From assembly GCF_027531025.1 (NCBI RefSeq), contig NZ_JAPZQX010000010.1, forward strand, positions 124,001 to 188,000: a stretch of DNA of 64,000 nucleotides, given 5' to 3'. The notes beneath the pieces were generated by a model that saw nothing but the letters and a program-made list of their open reading frames with translations, had not been told where the DNA came from and did no database searches. Of this stretch, positions 48,181-57,433 are shown piece after piece; position 1 is the stretch's first letter, and the number at the start of each line of letters is the position of its first letter. A program made the position numbers and the translations under genes. This stretch comes from Novosphingobium sp. Lineage in GTDB: Bacteria > Pseudomonadota > Alphaproteobacteria > Sphingomonadales > Sphingomonadaceae.

Positions 48181-49599
48181 CTATAGCGGATTATCCAGCT
48201 TGATGATCTTTTCGGTGCTCTTGCGCTGGCCGTCCCAGGCCTGGCGCGGGGCGGCGAGGCTGGCCAGCACCGGGGCATCGCGACCATAGAGGTCGTTGAA
48301 CCGGCCCAGCTTGCCGGTGATGTCCGATGCCATGGTGAAATAGGTCAGGTAGACCGGGAAGGTCCGGTTCATGCCGACCCGGGTGTACTTGCCCGAATTG
48401 ACGATCGCCACGGCATCTTCAGGCTTCATCCCGGCACCGAGAATTGCCATCGTGATCGCCAGTTCCATCGCCCGTTCGGTGCGGATGCAGCCATGGCTCA
48501 GCGCGCGCTTTTCCAGGTTGAACAGGTGGCGGCCCGGCGTGTCGTGCAGGAAGATCGCATGTTCGTTGGGCATGTCGAGCTTCATCAGCCCCAGGGCATT
48601 GTTGGGGCCGGGCTGCTGGACGACATAGACCATGCCGTCCTTGGCCTTGGTCACCTTGTAATTCTCGCGCTTGGCGCGGGCTGGGTTGGCCAGCAGCTGC
48701 GCGCCCAGGCCTTCGCCCTTCACGATCGATTGCGGCACGGTCCAGGTGGGGTTGAAGATCACCCCTTCGACCACTTCGGCCAGTTGCGGCGTGGCGGTGC
48801 GGCCCGGCTTGCCCACGATCGTGCGGTAGGACCGGATGATCTCGTTATCGACCGTCAGCCGCAGCTGGAATTCGGGCACATTGGTCAAGAGGTAGAACTT
48901 GCCGAGATCGCGCTGCATCCAGCGCCAGCGATCAAGGTTGACCTGGATCAGCCGCCGGGTGACGCGATCGCTGGCCGGGGTCCGGGCCAGTTCGGCCTTC
49001 AGCCGGGCATAGTCCGGGTGAGTCGGCAGCAGGGCGGCAATCTCGCCCGCGATATCGCCGCTGGCCAGCGCACGGGCCATCACGTCGGGCGTCGGGTTCA
49101 CATCGACATCGGGATCGACCACGAACCACTGCACCCGCGACGACATGCGGGTGCGGCCATCGCGCACGTCCTCGATCAGCCAGGCGAACGAACGGCTGGC
49201 CTGGGCATCGAGCGTCGCGCCAGGACCGGCCGCGATCGCCGCGCGCAGAGCCTCGGGCTGGTAATCCGCCGGGATCAGCCCGTCGGCGTCGATCTTCTCG
49301 ATCACCGCCAGCAGCGCCTGGGCATTGGCCAGTGACCAGGTCATCACCGGTTCGAGGTCCGCCAGGGTGGGCTGCACGACCGGCACGGCCTGGATCACCG
49401 GGGTGGCGGTGGGGGTGGGAGCCGGCGCCTGAGCCGGAGCTGGCAGCGGTGTCGAGGTGGGGCTGGGGGCAGGGGTCGGCAGGATGTTCTCAGGGCCCCG
49501 GTTGACCTGGGCCAGGGCGGCACCAGCCAACAGCGCCAGCCCCAGCGCGGCACCACCGCGCACCGCGCGGCGGACAGTCCCCAAATGGCGAATCATCAT
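48181..49599 (-). CDS. L,D-transpeptidase, YcbB/LdtD type
   Basis: 472 residues from ATG at 49599 (GGAG seven bases upstream). Signal peptide or anchor at ~10-35, Pro/Thr-rich linker, a scaffold domain (~85-240), then the YkuD domain (~255-440) with HDTPGRHLF and the catalytic Cys motif SHGCIRTE. Makes 3-3 crosslinks in peptidoglycan. No peptidoglycan-binding domain is obvious between scaffold and YkuD domain. Divergent from a DUF885 gene across 276 bases. Confidence 0.92.
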   Translation of the reverse strand: MMIRHLGTVRRAVRGGAALGLALLAGAALAQVNRGPENILPTPAPSPTSTPLPAPAQAPAPTPTATPVIQAVPVVQPTLADLEPVMTWSLANAQALLAVIEKIDADGLIPADYQPEALRAAIAAGPGATLDAQASRSFAWLIEDVRDGRTRMSSRVQWFVVDPDVDVNPTPDVMARALASGDIAGEIAALLPTHPDYARLKAELARTPASDRVTRRLIQVNLDRWRWMQRDLGKFYLLTNVPEFQLRLTVDNEIIRSYRTIVGKPGRTATPQLAEVVEGVIFNPTWTVPQSIVKGEGLGAQLLANPARAKRENYKVTKAKDGMVYVVQQPGPNNALGLMKLDMPNEHAIFLHDTPGRHLFNLEKRALSHGCIRTERAMELAITMAILGAGMKPEDAVAIVNSGKYTRVGMNRTFPVYLTYFTMASDITGKLGRFNDLYGRDAPVLASLAAPRQAWDGQRKSTEKIIKLDNPL

Positions 49600-49875
49600 T
49601 CTCGCTCCGATGCAGGCGCTGCCCCATCCCGCAGCGGTGTTCCCTTGTTGCGCAATAATATTTGCCCGTTTCCGACGCACGCTTCAAGCCGGACGCGGCG
49701 TTCATCCCCGTTCTAGCGGCGGGTTGCTGCAGGCGCGATGAACGGCCGCAGCGCGGCGCATCCGTCGACCGGCGGCAGCCGTTGATCGAAGGCCGCGCCC
49801 GCCGCCGCGCCGGGTGGGCCAAGGGATCGGGCATTCTGCGGGCTGCGGCCTGTATCCGTCGATCAAGGGAAATCC

Positions 49876-51711
49876 ATGATGCCAAAGCTTCGTTCCGTCC
49901 TGCTGGCCACCGCTCTGCTGGCCGCGCCGCTGGCCGCCACCCCGGCCCTGGCGCAGGGGGCCGCGCCCGCTTCTGTCGCCCAGTCCGAACACGACAAGCT
50001 GTTTGCCCTGTTCGCCCGCTCGGACGAGGAAAGCCTGAAGCGCAATCCGCTGAATGCCCTGTTCCGCGGCGACATGCGCTATGCTGATCGGCTGGGCGAT
50101 TTCCTGACCGATGCCTACAACAATGCCGAGCGCCAGGCAGCGCAAAACGAACTGGCCGACCTCGCAAAGATCGACCGCGCGAAGCTCTCCGCCACGCACA
50201 GAATCGCCTCTGACGTGTTCAAGTACGATCGGGAGAGCACGCTCAAGGGCCTGACCCCCGAAATCCTGGCGCTGACCCAGACCCGGCCGATGAACCACTT
50301 CTTCGGCTTCCATACCTTCTATCCGACGCTGGCCAGCGGCAAGACCGGCATCCCGCTGAAGACCGTGACCGATCACGAAAACAACCTGAAGCGCCATGCC
50401 GACTATGTCCGGCTGATCGACCGTTCGATTGCCCGATTCCGCGAAGGCAAGGCCAGCGGCGTGCTCGAAACCAGTCTGACGATCCGCAACATGATCGAAC
50501 AGCTTGATGCCCAGCTGAAGCTGGCACCCGAGGAATCCCCCTATTGGGAGCCAGTCAAGACGCTGAAGCCCGAGATCGGCGTCGAGGGTGAGGAAGAGGC
50601 CCGGATCCGGCTGGTGGCCGCATATCGCAAGGCCATTGTTGAGGAGATTTATCCCGCCAATGCCCGCCTGCGCGATTTCCTGCGCGATGAATACCTGCCC
50701 GCCGCGCGCGACAGCGTGGGTCTGTCGCAGATGAAGGACGGGGCGAAGCTTTACGCCCAGCTGATCGAGAATTCGACCACGCTGCTATACAGCGCCGAGG
50801 AACTGCACCAGCTGGGCCTCAGCGAGGTGAAGCGCATCCGCGAGGGGATGGAGCAGGTCAAGACCGAGGTCGGCTTCAAGGGTAGCCTCAGCGAATTCTT
50901 CACCTTCATCCGCACCGATCCCCAGTTCAAGCGCAAGAGCCGCGAGGAGATCACCCAGCGCTATTACGCCATCGGCAAGATGGTCGATGAAAAGATCGGC
51001 GCCTATTTCTCGGTCCTGCCCAAGACCCCGCTGCAGATCCGCCCCTATGAGGAGTTCCGCGAAAAGTTCGAGGCAGGCGGTTCCTATCAGCAGGGGACGC
51101 CCGATGGCTCGCGCCCTGGCACCTTCTATTTCAACGCCTATGACCTGCCCAGCCGGACCACGCCCGGCGAAGTGACGCTGTACCTCCACGAAGGCGCGCC
51201 GGGGCACCATTTCCAGATCAGCCTGGCGCAGGAGAACGACAAGCTGCCCGCCTTCATGCGGTTTGGCGGCAATACCGCCTATGTCGAGGGCTGGGCGCTC
51301 TATGCCGAAACGCTGGGCTATGACATGGGCTTCTACAAGGACCCCTATTCGCGCCAGGGCACGCTGGATGACGAGATGCTGCGGGCGATGCGGCTGGTGG
51401 TCGATACCGGGATCCACGCCAAGGGCTGGACCCGCGACCAGGCGATCGAGTTCATGCTGGCCAATTCGGCGATGGGCCGCACCGACGCCACGGCCGAAGT
51501 CGAACGCTATATCGCCATCCCCAGCCAGGCGCTGGCCTACAAGGTGGGCGCGCTGAAGATCCAGGCCCTGCGCGTCGAGGCGGAAAAGGCCCTGGGCAAG
51601 AAGTTCGACATCCGCGCCTTCCACGATCAGGTGCTGAACACCGGCGCCCTGCCGCTGCCGGTGCTGGAAGCCAAGATCCGCGCCTGGATCAAGGCGGTAA
51701 AGCAGGGCTGA
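49876..51711 (+). CDS. DUF885 family putative metallopeptidase, exported
   Basis: 611 residues. Signal peptide ATALLAAPLAATPALAQ. The mainly helical DUF885 body contains LHEGAPGHHFQ at ~435-445 (H-E-x-x-x-H-H zinc-type motif) and a later Glu in YVEGWALYAETLGYD, a gluzincin-like arrangement. Members of this family are predicted zinc carboxypeptidase-like enzymes. AAGGGAAAT before the start. Ends before a strong hairpin. Confidence 0.9.
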   Translation: MMPKLRSVLLATALLAAPLAATPALAQGAAPASVAQSEHDKLFALFARSDEESLKRNPLNALFRGDMRYADRLGDFLTDAYNNAERQAAQNELADLAKIDRAKLSATHRIASDVFKYDRESTLKGLTPEILALTQTRPMNHFFGFHTFYPTLASGKTGIPLKTVTDHENNLKRHADYVRLIDRSIARFREGKASGVLETSLTIRNMIEQLDAQLKLAPEESPYWEPVKTLKPEIGVEGEEEARIRLVAAYRKAIVEEIYPANARLRDFLRDEYLPAARDSVGLSQMKDGAKLYAQLIENSTTLLYSAEELHQLGLSEVKRIREGMEQVKTEVGFKGSLSEFFTFIRTDPQFKRKSREEITQRYYAIGKMVDEKIGAYFSVLPKTPLQIRPYEEFREKFEAGGSYQQGTPDGSRPGTFYFNAYDLPSRTTPGEVTLYLHEGAPGHHFQISLAQENDKLPAFMRFGGNTAYVEGWALYAETLGYDMGFYKDPYSRQGTLDDEMLRAMRLVVDTGIHAKGWTRDQAIEFMLANSAMGRTDATAEVERYIAIPSQALAYKVGALKIQALRVEAEKALGKKFDIRAFHDQVLNTGALPLPVLEAKIRAWIKAVKQG

Positions 51712-51735
51712 CCGGCTACGACCGCGCCGCACTGC

Positions 51736-51767
51736 GCCCGCCGCCCACGTGATCGTGGACGGCGGGC
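51736..51767. terminator. Stem-loop between convergent DUF885 and DUF4189-like genes
   Basis: 14-bp stem GCCCGCCGCCCACG / CGTGGACGGCGGGC with one mismatch and a 4-base loop TGAT. No T run, but it lies between the two stops (51711 and 51775). Confidence 0.6.
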
Positions 51768-51774
51768 AGCACGG

Positions 51775-52671
51775 TCAGCGGCGGGCGGCGGTGAAGTCGT
51801 GCACGAACTGGCCGGGGTTGCGGGCGTTATAGACGGCCTGCAGGGCACAGGCCTTGCGCTGCCGTTGGCACAGGACCTGAGCCGCTTCGGCGGCGCGTTC
51901 CGGCGTGCGTTCGGGCGTCGCGCTCTGCTCGGTGCCGCCCAGGGTGAAGGTCTGCAGCACGCCATTGGCGGTGAAGGACTGGATCTTGCACTCGCGCGCC
52001 GTGGCGTTGCGGCAGGCATCGAGCGCGCCCTTGATCGCGGCATCGGCACTTGGCGCGCCGGTGGTGATGTAGAGCCGGTCATCATAGCCCTGGCCCACCA
52101 CCCAGGTCGCCGCGAGATAGCGCTTGCGCTTGCTGGCATCGGAACCAAGGCTGCGCAGCGACGATGGGATGGTCGCGCCCCATTCGCAATCGAGCACCTG
52201 CTGCGCCTTGCAGTCCGCCATGACCTTGTCGCGCGTCTTGCCGCCATCGCCCAGCCAGGCGAGCAGCAGTTGCCCCTCGCGGTTCTTGATCAGGCTCATC
52301 GCCGAATTGCGCCACGATCCGCCCGAGTAGCAGGCGCTTCCCGCCGCCTTGCGGCAGGCCTCCAGCGCGGCACGCTCGGCCTGTTTGCCATTGGTCCGGT
52401 TGCCCTCGATCCAGGCCCCGTCGACATCGGGGTGGAACGCGATCCCCGCATGGACATCGGGCACGCGGACCGGCCTGGGGCGCGATGGCATCTGCTGGGC
52501 CGGGGTGTCACACAGTGGCATGCGGTCATGCGTTTCCCCCACCATGACATCGCCCGGTCGCGGGCCGGAGGGGCAGGGATAGACCTGGGCGCTGACGGGG
52601 GCAGGCAGGCCCATTGCTCCCAACAGGAGCAGGCCAGCCCCGACCAGGCTGCGAAGCGTGGCCGCGCTCAC
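51775..52671 (-). CDS. Cys-rich secreted protein, DUF4189-like
   Basis: 298 residues from GTG 52671, one base after the stop of the upstream gene. Signal peptide ends LPAPVSAQ. The mature protein has repeated helix-Cys blocks (ERAALEACRKAAGSACYSG, KVMADCKAQQVLDCEWG, KGALDACRNATARECKIQ), the pattern of DUF4189-type modules in which each repeat pairs two Cys. Probably a periplasmic disulfide-bonded protein. Domain name moderately sure; function unknown. Confidence 0.72.
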   Translation of the reverse strand: MSAATLRSLVGAGLLLLGAMGLPAPVSAQVYPCPSGPRPGDVMVGETHDRMPLCDTPAQQMPSRPRPVRVPDVHAGIAFHPDVDGAWIEGNRTNGKQAERAALEACRKAAGSACYSGGSWRNSAMSLIKNREGQLLLAWLGDGGKTRDKVMADCKAQQVLDCEWGATIPSSLRSLGSDASKRKRYLAATWVVGQGYDDRLYITTGAPSADAAIKGALDACRNATARECKIQSFTANGVLQTFTLGGTEQSATPERTPERAAEAAQVLCQRQRKACALQAVYNARNPGQFVHDFTAARR

Positions 52672-52672
52672 G

Positions 52673-53173
52673 TCACTTCCCGCCGTATTCCGCCCACAGG
52701 CCGGGGGCATTGGCCATCAGCCCGTCAATGGCCGAGCGCAAGGCAGCCAGGGTCATCTGGCCATCGGCGGCGTAGACCGAGTTCTCGAGGCAATAGAGAC
52801 CGGAGGGATAGGCCGCCGCGCGGATGAAGGTGCGGGTGGTGTTCCACTGGTTTGCCGCTTCGGGCGTGGCCCGCCTGGTTGGCACGCAGACGCGGATCTG
52901 GACGAAACGGCACAGGCCATTGGCGCAGCCTTCGAGGTGCAGGGCATAGGTATTGTCCTTGGGCACCAGCTTGGCGCGCATGGCATCCTGTTCCGCCACG
53001 GTCACGGTCTGGCCGATCTCGGCCAGCGTGGCAGGCAGTGTTGCTGGGCGCAGTTCGCGCAGGGCCTGGGCCTCGCTTGCGGCGGGCGCCTGGGCCTCGG
53101 CGGGGCTGGTCAGGAACACCGCCAGGGTGGCGAGGGCGGCGGCTGGGCGAAGGGTTGGCTGGAACATGCTCAT
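52673..53173 (-). CDS. YbjN-like secreted protein
   Basis: 166 residues from ATG at 53173 (or 53167). Signal peptide LATLAVFLTSPAEAQ. The part ANQWNTTRTFIRAAAYPSG-LYCLENSV recalls the YbjN pattern (NEWNRxxRFxxAY then an acidic strand), with Cys pair NGLC/RVC. YbjN-type domains are chaperone-like in fold; role here unknown. Cotranscribed with the DUF4189-like gene. Confidence 0.7.
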   Translation of the reverse strand: MSMFQPTLRPAAALATLAVFLTSPAEAQAPAASEAQALRELRPATLPATLAEIGQTVTVAEQDAMRAKLVPKDNTYALHLEGCANGLCRFVQIRVCVPTRRATPEAANQWNTTRTFIRAAAYPSGLYCLENSVYAADGQMTLAALRSAIDGLMANAPGLWAEYGGK

Positions 53174-53279
53174 CGCCGCGCTGTCTAGCAGCGCGCACCG
53201 GGCCGGTCGTCGCGGCGCGGCGCACCGGTACATTGCCGTCGGTTCAATCCTGTCCCCGGCCTGTGCCATGGTCCCGGTA

Positions 53280-53978
53280 ATGAGCCATTTTCATCTTGCG
53301 GCCGTTCCGGCTGTCCGCGCGCGCGCCTCAGCGCTCGTCCTGGCCCTGCTGCTGGCCGCCTGCGGCAGCCCGTCGGCCGAGGCGGAGCAGACCGTGACCC
53401 AGGCTACCGCCACCAGTGCTGCTCCGGCCACCGCTGCCGCTACCGCCGCAACCAGCGCAGCCAAGCCGCTCAGCGAAAGTGACCGGTTGATCCTGGAAAT
53501 GGCCGCCAGCGGCTGCCGCACGGGCGATTTCAAGCAGTTCTTCCAGGCCTTCACCCGCTCGGACGTGGTGCGCGAGCGCTATACCGCAAAGACGGTCGAG
53601 TTCGGGACGGAAGGCAGTGCTTACCAGATGCCGGTCCGGCGCTACATCGATGATCACCATTACCCGCTTGGCATCATCGACTTTTCGTGGATGACCCGCG
53701 AATCCTCGATGCTTTATGAGATGGACGACGTTCCGCCGCCGGTTGAGAAGGTGCGCTATGTCCAGCTGATCTTCGAGACCGCCAGCGACAATCGCCAGCG
53801 GGTCGAATGGTTGCCCGGCGTGCTCGAGAAGAACCTGGGCCGCAATCTCGAGGACCTGGGCGACGGGATCGGCGAACTGATCGAGCCGCGCGGGCCGGGT
53901 GGCTACCTGCTGTTCTACCCAACCAAGGACTGCTGGGAACTGGTCAGCGACGTCGCCTATCGCCGCCAGCCGGGTTAG
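53280..53978 (+). CDS. Hypothetical lipoprotein
   Basis: 232 residues from ATG 53280. Lipobox ALLLAAC near residue 28, then a Thr/Ala-rich linker (~30-62) and a compact domain starting at LSESDRLILEMAASGCRTGDFKQFFQAF. I recognise no named domain. Two Cys in the domain (SGCRTGDF and KDCWELV) could pair. Convergent with the VOC gene; the stop codons overlap by two bases. Confidence 0.78.
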   Translation: MSHFHLAAVPAVRARASALVLALLLAACGSPSAEAEQTVTQATATSAAPATAAATAATSAAKPLSESDRLILEMAASGCRTGDFKQFFQAFTRSDVVRERYTAKTVEFGTEGSAYQMPVRRYIDDHHYPLGIIDFSWMTRESSMLYEMDDVPPPVEKVRYVQLIFETASDNRQRVEWLPGVLEKNLGRNLEDLGDGIGELIEPRGPGGYLLFYPTKDCWELVSDVAYRRQPG

Positions 53979-54373
53979 GTGTACTCGATCAGGTCCCAGC
54001 GGTTGCCGTAAACGTCCTCAAACACGGCGACTGTTCCGTAATCGGCCACTTGTGGCTCGCGTACGAAGTTCACGCCCGCCGCCAGATAGGCGGCATGGTC
54101 GCGCCGGAAATCGTCGGTTTCGAGGAACAGGAACACCCGCCCGCCAGCCTGATCGCCGACGAAGCGCGCCTGATCTGGCGTGCTGGCGCGGGCGAGGAGG
54201 ATCGTGGTGCCACCCGGCGGCGCGCCCGGCGGGGCGATCAGCACCCAGCGCTTGTCCTGCTCGGGCTGGTATTCGTCAGCCACCAGGGTGAAGCCCAGCT
54301 TGCCGCAATACCAGGCGATCGCTTCGTCATAATCGCCGACGAGCAGGGCAATGTGGGCGAGCCGTTGGGTCAC
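53975..54373 (-). CDS. VOC family (glyoxalase/dioxygenase-like) protein
   Basis: 132 residues from GTG 54373, GTGA overlap with the GST gene. One vicinal-oxygen-chelate module of two beta-alpha-beta-beta-beta units: RLAHIALLVGDYDEAIAWYCGKLGFTL and later YGTVAVFEDVYGNRWDLIEY (in parts). Possible metal ligands His at ~7 and the Glu of DLIEY. Last gene of the FMO-P450 cassette. Could be an isomerase, lyase or dioxygenase step. Confidence 0.85.
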   Translation of the reverse strand: MTQRLAHIALLVGDYDEAIAWYCGKLGFTLVADEYQPEQDKRWVLIAPPGAPPGGTTILLARASTPDQARFVGDQAGGRVFLFLETDDFRRDHAAYLAAGVNFVREPQVADYGTVAVFEDVYGNRWDLIEYT

Positions 54374-55353
54374 CCCCGCAGCAGGTCCAGCCACGCATCG
54401 CCCAGCAGCGGATCGACAGCCGCGCAGGCCTTCGCATCCAGCGCGGCGTGGCGGCTGCGCAGGTCGGCCAGGCACTTGAGCTGGTACTTGAACACGCCCT
54501 GTTCGTAGGGGTGGCCCATCGCCTCCATCCGAAAGGTCTCGGCGCCAGCCTCGGCCGCGGCAGCATTGGCGGCGAGGAACGGGGCATAGACCGCTGCCGA
54601 AATCCGCACCAGTTCGGCCACGACCGGGGCAAAGCCCGGTTCCCATTCGCCCTCCACCCCGCTCATGTCGTCCACGTGGGCCAGCCAGCGATAGGTATAG
54701 GGATAGTCAGCGCGCATCATCGCCTGCGGGGTGGGATCGGTGCCCAGCTGCGAGAGCTGGCCGAAGATCCCGAATTCGGCCAGGCTCGGCCGCGTGCCGA
54801 ACAGGCAGAAGCGGTTCACCACATGGGCTTCGAGCGCGTCCAGCACGGCGCGGGTGCTCGCCTCGATCAGCGGGAAGTTTTCCGCCGTGCAGCCGACCAG
54901 CGCCATCCGTCCGACCTGCCGCGCGCGGAACATCTCGGCAAAGTGCTGGCTCTTTTCGAGGCCGCCGCCGTGCATGGTGTCGAAGGCCAGCCAGCGGCTC
55001 ATCTGCACCTGGTCGACCTCGGCCAGCCAGCGATAGCCGAACATCGCCTTGGTCAGCCATTCGTCGGCGAAGTCTTCCAGCAGGTGGGCGATGAAGGCCT
55101 GCGCCGGATCGGGTGGCACCACGCCGCGTTCGTGATGCCGTGCCTCAAGATCGTAGACCAGCGGCGTGGAATCGTTGGCGAAAGTGCCATCGGGATATTC
55201 CAGCACCGGGATCACCGGCGCCTTGACCGCCCCCAGCGCCGCCTGCCGCCGCGTGCCCTCGTCCACCCAGATGTGGGGCAGGCGGCGATAGCGCAGCAGG
55301 GCGCGGATCTTCTGCGAATAGGGTGAACCCAAAGCGCCATAGAGCTTGTACAT
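54370..55353 (-). CDS. Glutathione S-transferase family protein
   Basis: 327 residues, long for a GST. N-terminal thioredoxin-like domain (~1-80: YKLYGALGSPYSQKIRALLRY, VIPVLEYPDGTFANDSTPLVYDLE, in parts) and a helical C-terminal domain (~90-220), followed by ~100 extra residues ending LDLLRG. The Ser in SPYSQK is the likely glutathione-activating residue. In the cassette it could conjugate an epoxide made by the P450; that is inference. Start overlaps the hydratase stop by one base (TGATG). Confidence 0.85.
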   Translation of the reverse strand: MYKLYGALGSPYSQKIRALLRYRRLPHIWVDEGTRRQAALGAVKAPVIPVLEYPDGTFANDSTPLVYDLEARHHERGVVPPDPAQAFIAHLLEDFADEWLTKAMFGYRWLAEVDQVQMSRWLAFDTMHGGGLEKSQHFAEMFRARQVGRMALVGCTAENFPLIEASTRAVLDALEAHVVNRFCLFGTRPSLAEFGIFGQLSQLGTDPTPQAMMRADYPYTYRWLAHVDDMSGVEGEWEPGFAPVVAELVRISAAVYAPFLAANAAAAEAGAETFRMEAMGHPYEQGVFKYQLKCLADLRSRHAALDAKACAAVDPLLGDAWLDLLRG

Positions 55354-56228
55354 CAGCGGTATCCTGTCGGCTTGGTCGGCGACCAGGGCAGGTCGGCGAG
55401 GTCGGTCGAAACCTTGAGCGGGAACTGCGGCTGGCGCTTTTCGAGGAAGGCCGCCACCCCTTCGTGGACATCGGCCCGCGCCCCGAGCGCAATGTTGAGC
55501 GCGGCATCGACCGCCAGCGCGCCCTGCGGCCCGTCTTCGCCGGAAAAGCGCCACAGCATCTGCCGGGTCAACGCGAGGGCCACGGGTGAGCAGTTCGCAG
55601 CAATCTCCAGCGCCAGTTCGCGGGCGCGGGTTTCCACCTGGTCGGCCGGGACCAGCTCACTGACCAGCCCGGCTGCGAGCGCCTCATGCGCGGGTACCAA
55701 TGCCCCGGTCATGCACCACTTGAGCGCCGTTGCCAGGCCGACGAGGCGCGGCAGGAACCAGGCCGATCCCGCTTCGGGCACCAGCCCGCGGCGCGTGAAG
55801 ACGCAGCCGAACTTGGCCGTATCGGCGGCAATGCGGATGTCGCAGGGCAGGGTCAGCGTCAGGCCCACCCCGGCGGCCGAACCGTTGAAGGCGACCAGCA
55901 ATGGCTTCACGCTGTTCATCATCGCGCCGATGAAATCGCTGTTCTCTCGGCGGCCATCGCGGCTGCCGAAGTTCTTCGCGCCTTCGCCGCTCTCGGTGTC
56001 AAAGGCCCCGGCTCCGGCCGAAACGTCGGCCCCGGCGCAGAACACCCGGCCCGTGCCGGTGATCACCACCACCTTCACGCTGTCATCGGAATCGGCCAGT
56101 GCGATCCCCCGGGCCAGTTCGGCTCCCATCTGGCTGGTATAGGCGTTGAGCACCTCCGGCCGGTTGAGCCGCAGCCATAGGATCGGGCCGTCCTGTTCGA
56201 CCAGCAGGGTTTCGAAGGCGGCGCTCAC
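55353..56228 (-). CDS. Enoyl-CoA hydratase/isomerase family protein
   Basis: 291 residues from GTG 56228 (GTGA overlap with the P450). The frame stays open upstream into the P450 gene, but that part is out of frame shadow. Crotonase motifs FCAGADVS, FNGSAAGVG and RRGLVPEAGSAWFLPRLVG with the Glu. Very like the hydratase at 17333-18205, including the C-terminal FLEKRQPQFPLKVSTD, so a paralog acting on a related CoA ester. Confidence 0.92.
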   Translation of the reverse strand: MSAAFETLLVEQDGPILWLRLNRPEVLNAYTSQMGAELARGIALADSDDSVKVVVITGTGRVFCAGADVSAGAGAFDTESGEGAKNFGSRDGRRENSDFIGAMMNSVKPLLVAFNGSAAGVGLTLTLPCDIRIAADTAKFGCVFTRRGLVPEAGSAWFLPRLVGLATALKWCMTGALVPAHEALAAGLVSELVPADQVETRARELALEIAANCSPVALALTRQMLWRFSGEDGPQGALAVDAALNIALGARADVHEGVAAFLEKRQPQFPLKVSTDLADLPWSPTKPTGYR

Positions 56229-57433
56229 AGCGCCTCGATCTTCACCGGCATGGTGGTGATGCCGTGGAGGAAGGGGCTGGGCAGGCGGCTGGGGGTGCCC
56301 TGCGGCACCACGTTCCAGCCACGGTCGATCATTTCCTCGATCAGGGTGTGGAGCTGGATCTCGGCCAGCCGTGCGCCCACGCAGCGGTGAATGCCGTGGC
56401 CGAAGCCCAGGTGGCGGCGGGCATTCTCGCGCCCGGCGTCGAACCGGTCGGGATCGGCAAAGACCCGCTCGTCGCGATTGGCGGAAATGTACCACAACAC
56501 GATCTTCTCGCCCGCCTTCAGTTGCTGGCCGGCCAGTTCGGCATCGCGGGTCAAGGTGCGGCGCATGTGCGAGACCGGGCTTTGCCAGCGGACGATTTCC
56601 TGCGCCGCATTGGGGATCAGCGAGCGGTCGGCGGCGAGCCGCGCGCGCTCTTCGGGAAAGCGGTGCAGCGCCTCGACCAGCCCGCTCATCGAATTGCGGG
56701 TGGTATCGTTGCCGCCGACGATGATCAGCGCCAGGTTGGCGATCCGCTCCAGCGCGGTCAGGTTGCCCATGGCTTCGGAATGGATCATCCGGCTGAGCAG
56801 GTCGTCGGCCGGGGGCTGGTTGCGGCGTTCTTCCAGCAGGGCATCGAAGCGGGCCAGCATCAGCCCCATTTCGGCGAAGAACTTCTGGCTGTATTCCTCG
56901 GTCATCACCTCGGGCGAGACGTTGCTGGCCATGTCCGACCACCGGCGCAGGTCGAACCGCTCCTCCCATGGGAAATCCAGCACGATCGCCAGCATGCCGA
57001 TGGTCAGCGGGATCGAGACCGCCGCCACCCAGTCGAATTCCTGCCCGACCGGCAGGGCATCGAACAGCTCCTTGGTCCGTTCGCGCACCTGGCGTTCGCG
57101 CCGGGCCATCTGGCTGGGGGTGAAGGCAGCGGCCACGACGCGGCGCTGATCGGTATGGCGCGGCGGGTCCATGGCGATGAAGTTGGGAAACTCGGCCCCG
57201 GCCACGCCTTCGGCAATGGTGATGTTGCCGGTCTGCGAGGAATAGGTGGCCCAGTCCAGTTCCACCGCCTGGACCAGATCGTGCGTCACCACCGACCAAT
57301 AGGGGCCATAGGGGCTGTCCTCGCGCCAGCTCAGCGGTGCTTCGGCCCGCAGCCGGGCAAAGGGCTCGCGCCAGCGATCCTCGGTGTAAAGCGCGGTATC
57401 GCTAAGGTCGATCGGGGTGAGCGGGCGGGTCAT
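56225..57433 (-). CDS. Cytochrome P450
   Basis: 402 residues, soluble bacterial class. I-helix GGNDTT at 240-245, ExxR as EIVR at 279-282, and heme loop FGHGIHRCVG with Cys351. The substitution GGNDTT (Asn where Glu or Asp is usual) occurs in CYP families acting on steroids, terpenes or fatty acids. Needs a ferredoxin and reductase, neither encoded nearby. ATGA overlap with the upstream monooxygenase, so both oxygenases are made together. Confidence 0.95.
   Translation of the reverse strand: MTRPLTPIDLSDTALYTEDRWREPFARLRAEAPLSWREDSPYGPYWSVVTHDLVQAVELDWATYSSQTGNITIAEGVAGAEFPNFIAMDPPRHTDQRRVVAAAFTPSQMARRERQVRERTKELFDALPVGQEFDWVAAVSIPLTIGMLAIVLDFPWEERFDLRRWSDMASNVSPEVMTEEYSQKFFAEMGLMLARFDALLEERRNQPPADDLLSRMIHSEAMGNLTALERIANLALIIVGGNDTTRNSMSGLVEALHRFPEERARLAADRSLIPNAAQEIVRWQSPVSHMRRTLTRDAELAGQQLKAGEKIVLWYISANRDERVFADPDRFDAGRENARRHLGFGHGIHRCVGARLAEIQLHTLIEEMIDRGWNVVPQGTPSRLPSPFLHGITTMPVKIEAL

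Noticed and set aside
56229..57299. An apparent N-terminal extension fusing the enoyl-CoA hydratase to the P450 region
   Set aside because: The extension is an out-of-frame reading of the P450 gene, which itself has all P450 motifs. The GTG at 56228 with GTGA overlap explains the hydratase start.
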